A stretch of DNA of 64,000 nucleotides from Hydrogenophaga sp. (GTDB lineage Bacteria; Pseudomonadota; Gammaproteobacteria; Burkholderiales; Burkholderiaceae_C): the NCBI RefSeq assembly GCF_025699295.1, contig NZ_JAILWB010000003.1, positions 62,001-126,000 of the forward strand. Direction: 5' to 3'. The notes beneath the pieces were generated by a model, which was not told the DNA's origin, ran no database searches, and saw nothing but the letters and a program-made list of their open reading frames with translations. Shown one piece after another: positions 8,143 through 18,450 of this stretch; within the stretch, counting starts at the first letter, position 1; every line of letters begins with the position of its first letter. The position numbers and the translations under genes are program-made.

Positions 8143-10491
8143 ATGAACACACTCACCACCGTTCCCTCCGAATCCGGCGGCCTGTTTTCGTCCGTTCCAC
8201 CCATTCGCATCGATCTGGGCATTGGTGGAATGACCTGCGCGTCCTGCGTGACGCGGGTGGAGAAAGCGCTGAAGAAGCAGCCGGGTGTGAGCGATGCCAC
8301 GGTCAACCTGGCCACGGAATCGGCGCAGGTGGTGCTGGGCGGCGGGGACACTGCCGAGTCGCTGGCGCGCATCAAACGGGCGGTGCGCGATGCCGGCTAC
8401 GAACCCCGTGCCCTGGACTCGATGGATGCCGATGCGGAGGCACGCTGGATGGGCCTGCCACGCGATCTGCTGCCGGTGCTGGCGGGTGTACTGCTCTCGG
8501 CCCCCCTGGTGCTGCCCATGGTGGGCGACCTGTTCGGCCGGCACTGGATGTTGCCGGCTTGGATCCAGTTCATGCTGGCCACGCCGGTGCAGTTCGTGCT
8601 TGGCGCGCGCTTCTACAGGGCGGGATGGCATGCGCTCAAGGCCTTCACCGGCAACATGGAACTGCTGGTCGCCATCGGCACCACGGCGGCCTGGACCCTG
8701 TCCACCTGGCTCTGGTGGCGCGCCGAAGCGGGTGAGATGGTGCACCTGTACTACGAAGCCTCGGCGGTGGTGATCACGCTGGTGCTGCTGGGCAAATGGC
8801 TGGAGGCGCGCGCCAAGCGCCAGACCACCACAGCGATCCGCGCGCTGCACGCGTTGCGGCCCGAAAACGCGCACCTGCTGCCCGATGGCGTGCGGCGCAC
8901 CGAAGCCATCGACGTGGCGGTGGATGAATTGCTGCCCGGCGATGTGGTGCGGGTGCTGCCGGGCGAGCGCTTCGCCGCCGATGGCACGGTGGTGCAGGGT
9001 CACACACAGGCCGACGAATCGATGCTCACGGGCGAGGCGATGCCGGTGCCGAAGGACGTGGGCGATGGCGTGACGGGCGGATCGCTCAACGGCGAAGGTG
9101 CGGTGGACGTGCGGGTTCGCGCGATCGGCGCGCAGAGCGTGCTGGCGCGGATCATCGGTCTGGTACAGGACGCCCAGGCGGCCAAGGCACCGGTGCAGCG
9201 CCTGGTGGACCAGGTGGCCGCGGTGTTCGTGCCGGTGGTGCTGGTGATTGCGCTGTTCACCTTGCTCGGCTGGTGGTGGGTGGGGGCTTCGCTTGAAGAG
9301 GCCCTGCTGCACGCGGTGGCGGTGCTGGTGATCGCATGCCCCTGCGCGCTGGGGCTGGCCACACCCGCGGCCATCATGGCGGGCACCGGTGTGGCCGCGC
9401 GCCACGGCATCCTGATCAAGGATGCGCAGGCGCTGGAGATCGCGCACAAGGTCGACACCGTGGCCTTCGACAAGACCGGTACCTTGACCGAAGGCCACCC
9501 GCGCCTGCAGGTGGTCGAGGCCGCCGAAGGCGTGGACGAAATGGCGGTGCTGCAGGCGGCTGCGGCCCTGCAGGCGCAGAGCGCGCACCCGCTGGCGCGC
9601 GCTGTGCTGGAAGCCGCGGCTTCGCGCGCCATCGGGGTGGCGACCGATGCCGCACAGGACGTGCAGGCGGTGTCGGGCCGGGGCACCCAGGGCCGGGTGA
9701 ACGGTGCCCTGCTGGCACTGGGCAGCCTGCGCTGGATGCAGGAACTGGGCACATCGCTGGGCCCGCTGGACGCGCGGGCCAGGGCCTTGCAGGCCGCAGG
9801 CGCCACGGTGTCGGTGCTGGCCAGCCAGACGCCGGGCGATGCGGCCGCTGCGGCCCAGTGGTCGCCGCTGGCGCTGCTGGCGTTCGGTGACGAACCCAAG
9901 GCCGGCGCGGCCGAGGCCATTGCCGGCCTGCGCGCTCAGGGCCTGCGGCTGGTCATGGTCTCGGGCGACAACCGGGGCGCGGCCCAGGCGATGGCCGCGC
10001 GCCTGGGCATGAATGCCCCTGGTGACGAGGTGATTGCCGAGGTGTTGCCGGGTGACAAGGCGGCGGTGGTGCGCCGCCTGAAGTCGCGCACGCACGACGC
10101 GGGCGGCGAGCGTGGTGGCCTGCACACAGTGGCCATGGTGGGCGACGGCGTGAACGACGCGCCGGCGCTGGCCGCTGCCGACGTGGGCATGGCCATGAGC
10201 CACAGCGAAGGCGCGAGTGCCGACGTGGCGATGCACGCCGCGGCCATCACGCTCATGCGCGGCGACCCGATGCTGGTGGCCGCCGCGCTCGACATCTCGC
10301 GCCGCACGGTGCGCAAGATCCGGCAGAACCTGTTCTGGGCCTTTGCCTACAACGTGGCCGGCATACCGCTGGCGGCGCTCGGTTATCTGAGCCCGGTGGT
10401 GGCTGGTGCGGCCATGGCGCTGAGTTCGGTGAGCGTGGTCAGCAACGCGCTGCTGCTCAAGCGCTGGAAGCCGCCCGTGCGTCCGGATTGA
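8143..10491 (+). CDS. copA: Cu(I)-exporting P1B-type ATPase CopA
   Basis: This 782-residue inner-membrane pump exports Cu(I) to the periplasm. In order it has one N-terminal metal domain with GMTCASC (Cys32, Cys35), transmembrane helices, the actuator loop with TGEAMPV, the membrane metal site CPC ([11 protein letters not shown]), the phosphorylation motif [11 protein letters not shown], the nucleotide-domain His-Pro (QSAHPLARA) and the hinge [16 protein letters not shown]. All key residues are present. The CPC signature and the CueR/CopZ neighbours support copper rather than zinc or cadmium. It is transcribed from the 19-bp-spacer promoter at 8106. Confidence 0.95.
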   Translation: MNTLTTVPSESGGLFSSVPPIRIDLGIGGMTCASCVTRVEKALKKQPGVSDATVNLATESAQVVLGGGDTAESLARIKRAVRDAGYEPRALDSMDADAEARWMGLPRDLLPVLAGVLLSAPLVLPMVGDLFGRHWMLPAWIQFMLATPVQFVLGARFYRAGWHALKAFTGNMELLVAIGTTAAWTLSTWLWWRAEAGEMVHLYYEASAVVITLVLLGKWLEARAKRQTTTAIRALHALRPENAHLLPDGVRRTEAIDVAVDELLPGDVVRVLPGERFAADGTVVQGHTQADESMLTGEAMPVPKDVGDGVTGGSLNGEGAVDVRVRAIGAQSVLARIIGLVQDAQAAKAPVQRLVDQVAAVFVPVVLVIALFTLLGWWWVGASLEEALLHAVAVLVIACPCALGLATPAAIMAGTGVAARHGILIKDAQALEIAHKVDTVAFDKTGTLTEGHPRLQVVEAAEGVDEMAVLQAAAALQAQSAHPLARAVLEAAASRAIGVATDAAQDVQAVSGRGTQGRVNGALLALGSLRWMQELGTSLGPLDARARALQAAGATVSVLASQTPGDAAAAAQWSPLALLAFGDEPKAGAAEAIAGLRAQGLRLVMVSGDNRGAAQAMAARLGMNAPGDEVIAEVLPGDKAAVVRRLKSRTHDAGGERGGLHTVAMVGDGVNDAPALAAADVGMAMSHSEGASADVAMHAAAITLMRGDPMLVAAALDISRRTVRKIRQNLFWAFAYNVAGIPLAALGYLSPVVAGAAMALSSVSVVSNALLLKRWKPPVRPD

Positions 10492-10552
10492 TGCAGGTCA
10501 AGGCGCGCGCCACGCGCCTGCGCGATGCTTCATGCCTGCCGAGGAGACCGAC

Positions 10553-11149
10553 ATGAAGCACGACACCCTGCGCGTCATCCGCAACGAACACGCCAGCCTG
10601 AGCGCGATGCTGCAGTCGCTGCTGCAGATGCTCCGGCGAGGCCCCGAGCCGCAGGGCCGTGATGAGCACGAGCGCTTCTTCGACGTGCTGCGCGCGATGC
10701 TGTTCTACATCGGCGAGTTTCCCGAGAAGCACCACCACCCCAAGGAATCCAACCTGCTGTTCCCGCGCCTGGCAAGGGCCGCACCGCAGGTGATGCACAC
10801 AATCGACCGGCTCGAGCGCGACCACATGGGTGGCGAGACGCGGGTGCGCGAACTCCTGCACCTGCTGCTGGCCTGGGAATACCTGGGGGAGCAACACCGA
10901 CCCGCTTTCGAGAGCGAGACCAGGCGCTATGTGGACTTCTACCTGGAGCACATGCGGCTGGAGGAAAGTGTGCTGCTTCCCGAGGCCGAACGCTGCCTGA
11001 CGGACGATGACTGGCGTGTGCTCGATGCGGCCTTCGCGGCCAATCGCGATCCCCTGAATCCGGAGCAACCGCGCGAACCGCAGTTCGACCGCCTGTTCAC
11101 CCGCATCGTGATGCTCGCACCCGAGCCCGTGGGGCTGGGCGAATCCTGA
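10553..11149 (+). CDS. Hemerythrin domain protein
   Basis: The 198-residue all-helical protein has the His/Glu ligands of a hemerythrin-like di-iron site: RNEHASL near the start, EKHHHPKE around residue 61, then ERDHMGGE and FYLEHMRLEE. Stand-alone proteins of this type bind O2 or NO or handle iron in the cytosol. A GAGGAG ribosome binding site at 10541-10546 supports ATG 10553. It lies 61 bases downstream of copA and may be read from it. The C-terminal 60 residues carry no recognisable domain. Confidence 0.85.
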   Translation: MKHDTLRVIRNEHASLSAMLQSLLQMLRRGPEPQGRDEHERFFDVLRAMLFYIGEFPEKHHHPKESNLLFPRLARAAPQVMHTIDRLERDHMGGETRVRELLHLLLAWEYLGEQHRPAFESETRRYVDFYLEHMRLEESVLLPEAERCLTDDDWRVLDAAFAANRDPLNPEQPREPQFDRLFTRIVMLAPEPVGLGES

Positions 11150-11158
11150 GGCGCGGGC

Positions 11159-12526
11159 TCAAGCCGCTGCGAGCGCAGCCAGCCATTCGTCGAACACCGC
11201 GAGCAGACGTTCCACGTCCGCCGCCTGCGTCGCGGGCGACACCAGCACCATGCTGTGGAACGGCGTGAGAACGACACCCCGGTTGAGCATGAAGAGGTGC
11301 AGCAGTGCCTCCAGGTCGCTCCGCGCCTGCTCGCGCACGTCCTGCGCATGGCGCGGTGTGTGGGGCATGAACTGCAGTTCCATGCGCGCGCCCAGACGCG
11401 TGACCGTCCAGGGCAGGCCGGTGCGGGCGATGCGCTCCACCAGACCCCGTTCGAGCTGCCCGGCCAGCGCGAGCATGTGGTCGTAGCTCGCCTGCGTGTG
11501 CAGGTGTTGCAGCGCCGCGTCGAGCGCGGCCAGCGTGAGCGCATTGCCCGACAGTGTGGTGCCGATGCCGCTGTGGCCCTCGGGCGCGGCGTTCTTGGCC
11601 GCGGTCATGCGTTCGGCCATCTCGCGCGTGAAGCCATAGACCGCGCAGGGCAGGCCGCCGGCCACCGCCTTGCCGATCACGAGGACGTCGGGGTCGAGCG
11701 CATGCGCCTTCGCATAGCCACCCAGCGCGGTGGAGACCGTGTGGGTTTCGTCGCAGACGAACACGGCGCCGTGTTCACGGCACAGCGCGCGCGCCGCGTC
11801 CCAGAAGCCGGGTGCGGGCGGCACCAGACCGAAGTTGGTGAGCGCGGGCTCGGCGAGCAGGCAGGCCACGTCGCCCTGGCCCAGTGCGGCTTCGAGCGCG
11901 GGCAGGTCGTTGAAGGGCACGACGCGGGTGAAGTCGGCGTGGTTGTGCACCTGGCCCAGCACCGAGGGACGCGGCAGCGTGCGGACCGAGGCGGTATCGA
12001 GGTCGACCAGCGTGTCGTCCACCGCGCCGTGGTAGCAGCCGTCGAACACCAGCAGGGTCGGCCGCGCGGTGACGGCGCGCGCCCAGCGCAGCACGAAGCG
12101 GTTGGCGTCGCTCGCGCTCAGGGCCAGCTGCCACATGGGCAGGCCGAACACACGCTGCAGGCCAGCGCCCACGGCGGGTGCGCGGTCGGTGGGCAGCATG
12201 CAGGTAAGGCCCTGGGTGGCCTGGCGCGCGATGGCCTGCGCGACGGCATCCGGGCTGTGGCCGAACATGGCGCCCGTGTCGCCCAGGCAGAAGTCGGCGT
12301 AATCGAGGCCGTCGGCGCAGGTGAGCGTGGCGCCCCGGGCCTGCCGCACGAACAGGCTGGCCGGGCCGGGCCAGTCGCGCATCCAGTGCAGCGGCACGCC
12401 GAACAGGTAGTGCCGGTGCGCGGCCTCGCCGAGAGCCAGGGAGGCCGGGTGCGTGGCGAGGAAGCGTTCGCGCTCGGCGCGCTGCAGCGCAGCGATGCGC
12501 TCGGGGGCGATGAAAGGCGTTGGCAT
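11159..12526 (-). CDS. PLP-dependent class III aminotransferase
   Basis: The 455-residue fold-type I enzyme resembles glutamate-1-semialdehyde mutase and related class III aminotransferases. The PLP-binding Asp is in VFVCDETHT and the Schiff-base Lys in VLVIGKAVAGG. The usual G-S-E-A phosphate-site motif is replaced by ALSASDANRF, and there are short insertions, so it is not HemL itself. The amino-group donor and acceptor are unknown. It is a single gene, convergent with the hemerythrin gene (10 bases apart). Confidence 0.82.
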   Translation of the reverse strand: MPTPFIAPERIAALQRAERERFLATHPASLALGEAAHRHYLFGVPLHWMRDWPGPASLFVRQARGATLTCADGLDYADFCLGDTGAMFGHSPDAVAQAIARQATQGLTCMLPTDRAPAVGAGLQRVFGLPMWQLALSASDANRFVLRWARAVTARPTLLVFDGCYHGAVDDTLVDLDTASVRTLPRPSVLGQVHNHADFTRVVPFNDLPALEAALGQGDVACLLAEPALTNFGLVPPAPGFWDAARALCREHGAVFVCDETHTVSTALGGYAKAHALDPDVLVIGKAVAGGLPCAVYGFTREMAERMTAAKNAAPEGHSGIGTTLSGNALTLAALDAALQHLHTQASYDHMLALAGQLERGLVERIARTGLPWTVTRLGARMELQFMPHTPRHAQDVREQARSDLEALLHLFMLNRGVVLTPFHSMVLVSPATQAADVERLLAVFDEWLAALAAA

Positions 12527-12644
12527 GGCGCCAGCTTAAAGGCGCGTGGGCTTCGTGGGCGTGGCCCACGCCGGTGGACATTTCGGCCTGCAACGAAATG
12601 GCACCGGCGCGGCAAGGCCCCGAATCCACCACAATGGCCCGGCC

Positions 12645-13889
12645 ATGCACGACCAACGCCCGACGGCCCCGCGCCACAGCCTGCCGACGCCACCGGGTGA
12701 CACGCCCGATACCACCCCCTACGTGCGCCTGGCGCTGGCGCTTTCTCTCGGTGCGGCGGTGTCGCTGGGCATCACGCGCTTTGCCTACGGCCTGCTGCTG
12801 CCGCCGATGCGCGAGGACCTGGGCTGGAGCTACACGCTGGCCGGGGCAATGAACACCTTCAACGCGCTGGGCTACCTGGTCGGCGCGCTGGCCACGCCCT
12901 GGCTGATGCGGCGTTTTTCGCCCACCGGCCTGCTGCTCGCGGGCTCGCTGCTGGCCTCGCTGTTCATGGGCCTGAGCGGCTTCTTCACCGCCGCCGCCCC
13001 ACTGCTCGCGCAGCGCCTGCTGGCTGGCGTGGCCAGCGCGCTGGTGTTCATCGCCGGTGGCTTGCTGGCGGCGCGGCTGGGTGCGCGCCAGCCCCGGCGC
13101 AGCGGGTTCCTGCTGGGTCTGTACTACGGCGGCACGGGGCTGGGCATCGTGGTCTCGGCGCTGGGGGTGCCGCCGGTGCTGGCGGCCGCCGCTCAGCAAG
13201 CGCACGCCTGGGCCTGGGCCTGGTGGGCGCTGGCGCTGGTGTGCCTGCTGGCCACCGCGCTCATGGCCTGGCCGGCGCGGGTGCTGTCGCGCATGGAGGG
13301 ACCGTCGTCGGCTGCGCAAGGCGCCCGCGGGCCCGTGTTCCGCGTGCGCGACTTCCTGCCGGCGCTCGCCGGTTACGCGGGCTTCGGGGTGGGCTACATC
13401 GGCTACATGACGTTCGTGATCGCGCTGCTGCGCGAGCAGGGCAGCCCGGCGGCGGCCATCACCACGTTCTACGCCCTGCTCGGGCTGGCGGTGATCGCGT
13501 CCTCGCGCATCTGGGCCGGCCTGCTGGACCGACACCGCGATGGCCAGGCGCTGGCGCGGCTCAACGCTTTGCTGGGTGTGGCCGCCATCGTGCCCGCGCT
13601 CACCGCGAGCTGGCCGCTGGTGCTGGCCTCGGGCCTGGTGTTCGGCGGTGTGTTCCTGTCGGTGGTGGCGTCGACCACGGCGCTGGTGCGGCACAACCTG
13701 CCGCCGGCCCAGTGGGCCGCGGGCATCAGCGCCTTCACCATCGTGTTCGCCGCCGGCCAGATCGTCGGCCCCACGGTGGTGGGCTTCATCGCCGACGGCC
13801 CGGGCGGCCTGGCGCGCGGCCTGGTGTTCTCCGCTATCGCGCTCTGGGTGGGCGCGGCGCTTGCAACCCGACAGAAAGCGCTGGCATGA
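12645..13889 (+). CDS. MFS transporter, YbfB/YjiJ family
   Basis: The 414-residue protein has 12 predicted transmembrane segments. It opens with a short Pro-rich cytosolic tail and the conserved first-helix pattern LGAAVSLGITRFAYGLLLPPM, typical of the YbfB/YjiJ family of the major facilitator superfamily. The substrate is unknown for most members; sugars and aromatic compounds have been suggested. I start it at ATG 12645, which lies just before the family core; in-frame upstream codons add residues with no homology pattern. Confidence 0.85.
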   Translation: MHDQRPTAPRHSLPTPPGDTPDTTPYVRLALALSLGAAVSLGITRFAYGLLLPPMREDLGWSYTLAGAMNTFNALGYLVGALATPWLMRRFSPTGLLLAGSLLASLFMGLSGFFTAAAPLLAQRLLAGVASALVFIAGGLLAARLGARQPRRSGFLLGLYYGGTGLGIVVSALGVPPVLAAAAQQAHAWAWAWWALALVCLLATALMAWPARVLSRMEGPSSAAQGARGPVFRVRDFLPALAGYAGFGVGYIGYMTFVIALLREQGSPAAAITTFYALLGLAVIASSRIWAGLLDRHRDGQALARLNALLGVAAIVPALTASWPLVLASGLVFGGVFLSVVASTTALVRHNLPPAQWAAGISAFTIVFAAGQIVGPTVVGFIADGPGGLARGLVFSAIALWVGAALATRQKALA

Positions 13890-13895
13890 AACACC

Positions 13896-13985
13896 CCCTG
13901 CGCGCCTGCGGCGCTCTCCCCTGGAAGGGAGGCGACACCTGGGGCCGGCGAAGCCGGACCCTCGGTGTCCCTGGGCCGGGCCGTT
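13896..13985 (+). repeat. Dispersed extragenic GC-rich element, copy A
   Basis: The element has a CCCCTGGAAGGGAGG hairpin core, then CGGCGAAGCCGG and CGGTGTCCCTGG. Copy B at 31745-31812 shares the same order of blocks. Both lie after the stop of a plus-strand gene. It is likely a small dispersed palindromic repeat. Confidence 0.55.
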
Positions 13986-14023
13986 TCATGCGATGCGGGT
14001 GACGCCGCAGGCGGCGCGGGGCG

Positions 14024-14629
14024 TCAGATCAAGCCTTCGGCCTTCATCGCGGCCTGCACGGCCGGCCGCGCACCCACGCGGGCGCGGTAGGCGTTCAGGT
14101 TCGCCAGGCCGGTGATGTCCACGCCCACGCGCGGCGCCCAGTTGGTCACGGTGAAGAGGTAGCCGTCGGCCACGCTGAAGGTGTCGCCCATGAGGTACTG
14201 CTTGCCGGCGAGCTGGCTGTCCACCCACTTCAGGCGCCCCGCGAGCTTCTCCTTGGTGGTGGTCTTGAATTCTTCGGGTGTCGCGGGGTTGAACAGCGGC
14301 GAGAAGGTCTTGTGCAGTTCGGTGCCGATGAAGGTCAGCCATTCCTGCAGGCGGTAGCGCTCCAGCGTGCCATTGGCCGGCGCCAGCTTCTTCTGCGGCA
14401 CCTGGTCGGCGACGTACTGCACGATGGCCGGGCCTTCGCGCAGACGCTCGCCGCTGTCGAGTTCGAGCAGCGGCACGTAGCCCAGCGGGTTGATGGTGTA
14501 GTAGTCGGTGCCGTCGGGCAGCTGGTGCGTTTTGGTGGGCGCGGGCACGGCCTCGAAGGCCAGGCCGGCTTCGTGCAGGGCGATGTGCGGGGACAGCGAG
14601 CAGGCGCCGGGGGAGTAATAGAGCTTCAT
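14024..14629 (-). CDS. Glutathione S-transferase, beta-like
   Basis: The 201-residue protein starts MKLYYSPGACSLSPHIALHE, where the CSLSPHI segment is that of bacterial beta-class enzymes with an N-terminal Cys/Ser active site. The thioredoxin-like domain (about 1-80, with EGPAIVQYVAD for glutathione binding) is followed by the all-helical domain (KTFSPLFNP, YLMGDTFSVADGYLF). It conjugates glutathione to electrophiles or reduces peroxides in the cytosol. It is alone and convergent with the MFS gene. A much longer open frame runs upstream on this strand but is only a high-GC artefact opposite other genes. Confidence 0.92.
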   Translation of the reverse strand: MKLYYSPGACSLSPHIALHEAGLAFEAVPAPTKTHQLPDGTDYYTINPLGYVPLLELDSGERLREGPAIVQYVADQVPQKKLAPANGTLERYRLQEWLTFIGTELHKTFSPLFNPATPEEFKTTTKEKLAGRLKWVDSQLAGKQYLMGDTFSVADGYLFTVTNWAPRVGVDITGLANLNAYRARVGARPAVQAAMKAEGLI

Positions 14630-14749
14630 GGGACGGGTCTTCCTCGGGATCGCGCCCCGGGGCGGGGCGCAGGAAACGGATGCTAGCGGCGGCGGTGGTT
14701 TTCTGCCGGGCCAGGGGCATGCCGCGGCCCTGGCCGGCACAATGCGGGC

Positions 14750-16066
14750 ATGCATCGTTTGCTCCGATTTCTGGCGGTCGCCGCAGCCCTGGCCCTGCTG
14801 CTGGGTGCGGCGGTGGTGTTCGCCCTGCACCAGTGGACCGGCAGCGACGGCTTTCGCCAGCGTGTCGAACGCGAGGCCAGCGCGGCGCTGGGCGTGCCGG
14901 TGAAGCTGTCGCGGGTCGACGTGGACGTGTGGCCGCTGCCGGCCGTGGTGCTCGAAGGCCTGGACATTCAGGCGAAGCCGGCACTCACCCTGGCACGCGT
15001 GGAGGCACGCCCGGCCTGGGCGGCGTTGCTGGCGGGTCGGCTGCAGGTGGCCACCCTGGTGGTGCGCGAGGCGGTGCTGCCGCAGGCCACCCTGGTGCTG
15101 CTGGCCGCGCGCCTGCAGGCGCCGGACAAGACAGCGGCGGCCCGCGCGCCGGCGAACGCTGGCGACGAGGGCCTGGACCTGGGCTGGCTGCCGCGCCGCA
15201 TGGTGCTTGACGATGTGACCTGGGTGGGTGAGCAGGGCCGCCGCACGACGGTGAGCGCGCAATCGGACCTGGACGAAGACGGCTGGCCCGCGTCGGCGCA
15301 GGTGCAGATCACCGGCGGCGCGCTGAGTGGTGCCACGGCGCGGCTGCAGCGTGACGCGGACGGCCAGACCGCCTGGACCCTGCGGGTGGACGTGGGCGGT
15401 GGCACGGTGCAGGGGCCGCTGAAGGTGGCACTGCCTGCGGCCGGCGACCCGAAGGCACGGCACATCGTGTTCGAGGGCGAGCTGCAGACGCGCGGTGTGG
15501 AGGTGGCCGCGCTGACCGCGCCGAGCCGACCGCTCACCGGCGAGCTGGATGCGCAGACCACGCTGTCGGCGCGCATCGACCCGAAGGCCGGCGCAAGTGC
15601 CATCACCGAGGCGCTGCGCACACAGACGCGCTTCACGGTCAACGGCGCGGTGCTGCAGGGGCTGGACCTGGCGGCTGCGGTGCTCAGCGTGGGCTTGCAG
15701 CGCGGCGGCATCACCGAGCTGGATACGCTCGCCGGGCAGGTGGCCACGCGCGGCCAGACCATCGTGCTCACGAACCTGGTGGCCAGCTCGGGCGTGCTGG
15801 CCGCCACGGGCGAGGTGACCGTGAACCCCGAACGCAGCCTCTCGGGCCGCGTGCGCGTGGACATGACGCGCGGCGCCGGCGGTCAGGTGGTGGGTGTGCC
15901 GCTGGCGGTGGGCGGCACGCTGGACGAACCCAGCGTCACGCTCACCCGCGCGGCCCTGCTGGGCGCGGCCATCGGCACGGTGATTGCCCCGGGCGTGGGC
16001 ACCGGTGCAGGTGCCAACCTGGGCGACCGCCTCGGCGAAGGCCTCAAGGACCTGTTCGGCAAATAG
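14750..16066 (+). CDS. AsmA-like membrane-anchored protein
   Basis: The 438-residue protein has one N-terminal transmembrane anchor (LLRFLAVAAALALLLGAAVVFAL), the AsmA-family opening (REASAALGVPVKLSRVDVDVWPLPAVVLEGLDI, given here as landmarks only) and long beta-strand repeats in the periplasm. The C-terminal AsmA_2-like block (LSGRVRVDMTRGAGG...VPLAVGGTLDEPSVTL) is present, and a Gly/Ala-rich tail ends at DLFGK. Such proteins shuttle phospholipids or affect outer-membrane assembly. It is shorter than E. coli AsmA or YhjG. The partner is unknown. Confidence 0.75.
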   Translation: MHRLLRFLAVAAALALLLGAAVVFALHQWTGSDGFRQRVEREASAALGVPVKLSRVDVDVWPLPAVVLEGLDIQAKPALTLARVEARPAWAALLAGRLQVATLVVREAVLPQATLVLLAARLQAPDKTAAARAPANAGDEGLDLGWLPRRMVLDDVTWVGEQGRRTTVSAQSDLDEDGWPASAQVQITGGALSGATARLQRDADGQTAWTLRVDVGGGTVQGPLKVALPAAGDPKARHIVFEGELQTRGVEVAALTAPSRPLTGELDAQTTLSARIDPKAGASAITEALRTQTRFTVNGAVLQGLDLAAAVLSVGLQRGGITELDTLAGQVATRGQTIVLTNLVASSGVLAATGEVTVNPERSLSGRVRVDMTRGAGGQVVGVPLAVGGTLDEPSVTLTRAALLGAAIGTVIAPGVGTGAGANLGDRLGEGLKDLFGK

Positions 16067-16189
16067 GCGGCCGGACGCGGGGGTGGACGCCGGTGTCACC
16101 GGGCGATTGGACCCATGGGGTGGGCATGGCGGCGGTATCTTCTGGCACCACTTTGTGTTCCCTGTGCACCATTCCCTGAGGATGTCCCC

Positions 16190-17119
16190 ATGGCCCTGGG
16201 TCAGTTTGCCTACGCCAACAACAGCAACCGTTTCATGGCTTGCGCGCCGCTGGACGCGCAGCCATTCGCGATTGCGGGCGTGCCCTGCGACGGCGTGGTG
16301 ACCAACCGGCCGGGCGCACGCTTCGGCCCGCAGGCGATCCGTGCGGCCAGCCTGATGCTGTGCGACGCCATCCACCCGGTGTTCGACGTCTCGCCGCTGG
16401 CGCAGCTGGGCGACGCGCTCGACATGCGCCTGCCCAACGCCTCGCCCCTGCCCGAGGTGCGCCGCCACATCGAGGCGCAGGCCGCCGCGCTGATGGCGAA
16501 ACACCACTGCGTGTTCCTCGGCGGCGACCATTCGGTGACGCTGTCTTTGCTGCGCGCGGCGAAAGCGAGGCACGGTGGCGAGCCGCTGGCGTTGGTGCAT
16601 TTCGACGCGCATTGCGATACCTGGCGCGACCACTTCGGCGAGCCCTCGGGCCACGGCACCTGGACGTATGAGGCGCTGCAGGAGGGCCTGGTGAGCGCGG
16701 CGCACACGGTGCAGATCGGCATCCGCTCCAGCGGCGAGCGCGCCGCGCGCGAGTACGTGGCCGACCAGGGCGGGCAGATCTTCACCGCGCGCGCGCTGCG
16801 CGGGCTCGACGGCGCGGGCCTGCAGCCCGCCATCGACGCGATCCGCGCGCGCATCGGCCAGCGCCCGTGTTACCTCACGCTCGACATCGACTGCCTGGAC
16901 CCGGCGTTTGCGCCCGGCACCGGCACGCCCGAACCCGGCGGCATGACGAGCTCGCAGGTGCTCACCTTCCTCGAAGAGCTCGCCGACCTGAACTGGATAG
17001 CCATGGACTGTGTCGAGGTGGCCCCGGCCTACGACCACGCCGAGCTGACCAGCAACGCCGCCGCCACCTTCGTCTGGACCTACCTGAGCGGGCAGGTCGC
17101 GAAGCGCCTGAACGGGTGA
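16190..17119 (+). CDS. speB: Agmatinase / guanidino-hydrolase (ureohydrolase family)
   Basis: The 309-residue ureohydrolase has the three di-manganese motifs: GGDHS (111-115), FDAHCDTW (138-145) and DIDCLDPAFAPGTGTPEPGG. It would hydrolyse agmatine to putrescine and urea; guanidinobutyrase is a possible alternative. A gene for putrescine oxidation follows with a 4-base overlap, which favours agmatine as substrate and makes this the entry step of the polyamine locus. ATG 16190 is chosen because a TGAGGATG site precedes it and the alignment to the family begins there. Confidence 0.88.
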   Translation: MALGQFAYANNSNRFMACAPLDAQPFAIAGVPCDGVVTNRPGARFGPQAIRAASLMLCDAIHPVFDVSPLAQLGDALDMRLPNASPLPEVRRHIEAQAAALMAKHHCVFLGGDHSVTLSLLRAAKARHGGEPLALVHFDAHCDTWRDHFGEPSGHGTWTYEALQEGLVSAAHTVQIGIRSSGERAAREYVADQGGQIFTARALRGLDGAGLQPAIDAIRARIGQRPCYLTLDIDCLDPAFAPGTGTPEPGGMTSSQVLTFLEELADLNWIAMDCVEVAPAYDHAELTSNAAATFVWTYLSGQVAKRLNG

Positions 17120-18432
17120 CCCGCGTGGCGCGCGCGTTGATCGGTTCGGATACCCAGCTCAACCAGAAGAGCTACTACGAAGCCAGCGTGCAGCGGCCCG
17201 AACCGCTGCCGCCCTTGCAGGAGGCGCTGGAAGCCGACGCGGTCGTGGTGGGCGCCGGATTTGCCGGCTTGAGCGCAGCGCTCGAACTCGCGCAGCGCGG
17301 CCTCTCGGTGGTGGTGCTGGAGGCCGATCGCATCGGCAGCGGCGCCAGCGGTCGCAATGGCGGCCAGGCCATCGTCGGCTACGCCAGCGGCCTGGGCCCG
17401 TTCGAGCGCCAGCTCGGCGCGGCCGACGCGCAGCGCGCCTGGGACATGTCGCTCGAAGCCATCGACCTGATGGACGCGCGCATCGCCGCGCACGGCATCG
17501 CCTGCGACCGCGTCAACGGTTATGTGTACGTGGCGGACTCCGCGCGCAAGGCGCTGGAGCTGCACGAAGAGATGGAAGGCCTGAAGCGGCGCGGCCTGCA
17601 GGTGGACTGGGCCGAGGGCGCCGACCTGCCACGCCTGATCGACAGCCCGCGCTACGTGGCCGCCGCGCGCGAGCAGCGCTCGGGCCACCTGCACCCGCTG
17701 AAGTACGCGCTGGGCCTGGCGCGCGCCGCGCAGGCCGCGGGCGTGCGCATCTTCGAACACTCACCGGTGACGACGCTGCAGCGCGGCACCAACCTGGTGG
17801 CCCGCACCGCGCAGGGCCAGGTGACGTCGCGTTTCGGCGTGCTCGCGGGCAACTGCATGCTGCCCGAATACGGCCCGCGCGTGGCGCCCGAGGTGGCGCC
17901 GCGCATCATGCCGGTGGGCACCTACATCGTGGCCACCGCGCCGCTCGATCCCGCACTCTGCGCGCGCCTGATTCCCGGCAACGCCGCGGTGTGCGACAAC
18001 AACTTCGTGCTCGACTACTTCCGCTTCAGTGCCGACTCGCGGCTGCTGTTCGGCGGCCGCGTGAGCTACACCACCCGCACGCCGATCAACCTGGAGGGCG
18101 TGATGCGCCAGCGCATGGGCGAGGTGTTCCCCGCGCTGCGCGAGGCGCCCATCGAACACGTGTGGGGCGGCTTCGTCGACATCAGCATGAACCGCGCGCC
18201 CGATTTCGGCCGCCTGGGCGACAACCTGTACTACCTGCAGGGCTTCAGCGGCCACGGCGTGGCCCTCACCGGCCTGGCCGGCCAGCTCGTGGCCGAAGCC
18301 ATCGAAGGCCAGGCCAGCCGCTTCGACGTGTACGCGCGCCTGAAACACCGCCGCTTCCCCGGCGGCCCGCTGCTGCGCACGCCCAGCCTGGCGCTGGGGA
18401 TGCTGTGGCACCGGATGCGGGATGTGATTTGA
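17116..18432 (+). CDS. puuB: FAD-dependent gamma-glutamylputrescine oxidase-like enzyme
   Basis: The 438-residue DAO-family flavoprotein has the FAD dinucleotide motif GAGFAG (46-51) with LEADRIGSGASGRNGGQ after it. Its C-terminal FAD segment is LYYLQGFSGHGVALTGLAGQ. The length and the RNGGQ and FSGHG blocks match PuuB/OrdL, which oxidise gamma-glutamylputrescine to the aldehyde with release of ammonia and H2O2. The GTG start at 17116 shares bases with the agmatinase stop; GTG 17125 is the alternative. Position between agmatinase and puuD supports the role. Confidence 0.85.
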   Translation: MTRVARALIGSDTQLNQKSYYEASVQRPEPLPPLQEALEADAVVVGAGFAGLSAALELAQRGLSVVVLEADRIGSGASGRNGGQAIVGYASGLGPFERQLGAADAQRAWDMSLEAIDLMDARIAAHGIACDRVNGYVYVADSARKALELHEEMEGLKRRGLQVDWAEGADLPRLIDSPRYVAAAREQRSGHLHPLKYALGLARAAQAAGVRIFEHSPVTTLQRGTNLVARTAQGQVTSRFGVLAGNCMLPEYGPRVAPEVAPRIMPVGTYIVATAPLDPALCARLIPGNAAVCDNNFVLDYFRFSADSRLLFGGRVSYTTRTPINLEGVMRQRMGEVFPALREAPIEHVWGGFVDISMNRAPDFGRLGDNLYYLQGFSGHGVALTGLAGQLVAEAIEGQASRFDVYARLKHRRFPGGPLLRTPSLALGMLWHRMRDVI

Positions 18433-18450
18433 CGTGGCTAAAGGTTAGAA

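Noticed and set aside
8086-10236. A 716-codon minus-strand frame opposite copA
   Set aside because: It is antisense to a complete copA, has low-complexity His/Arg/Gln-rich sequence and no ribosome binding site.
14024-17038. A 1004-codon open frame on the minus strand
   Set aside because: Only its last 201 codons (glutathione transferase) are real. The rest is antisense to the AsmA-like and agmatinase genes and arises from high GC at third positions; the composition is Arg/His/Gln-rich with no domains.
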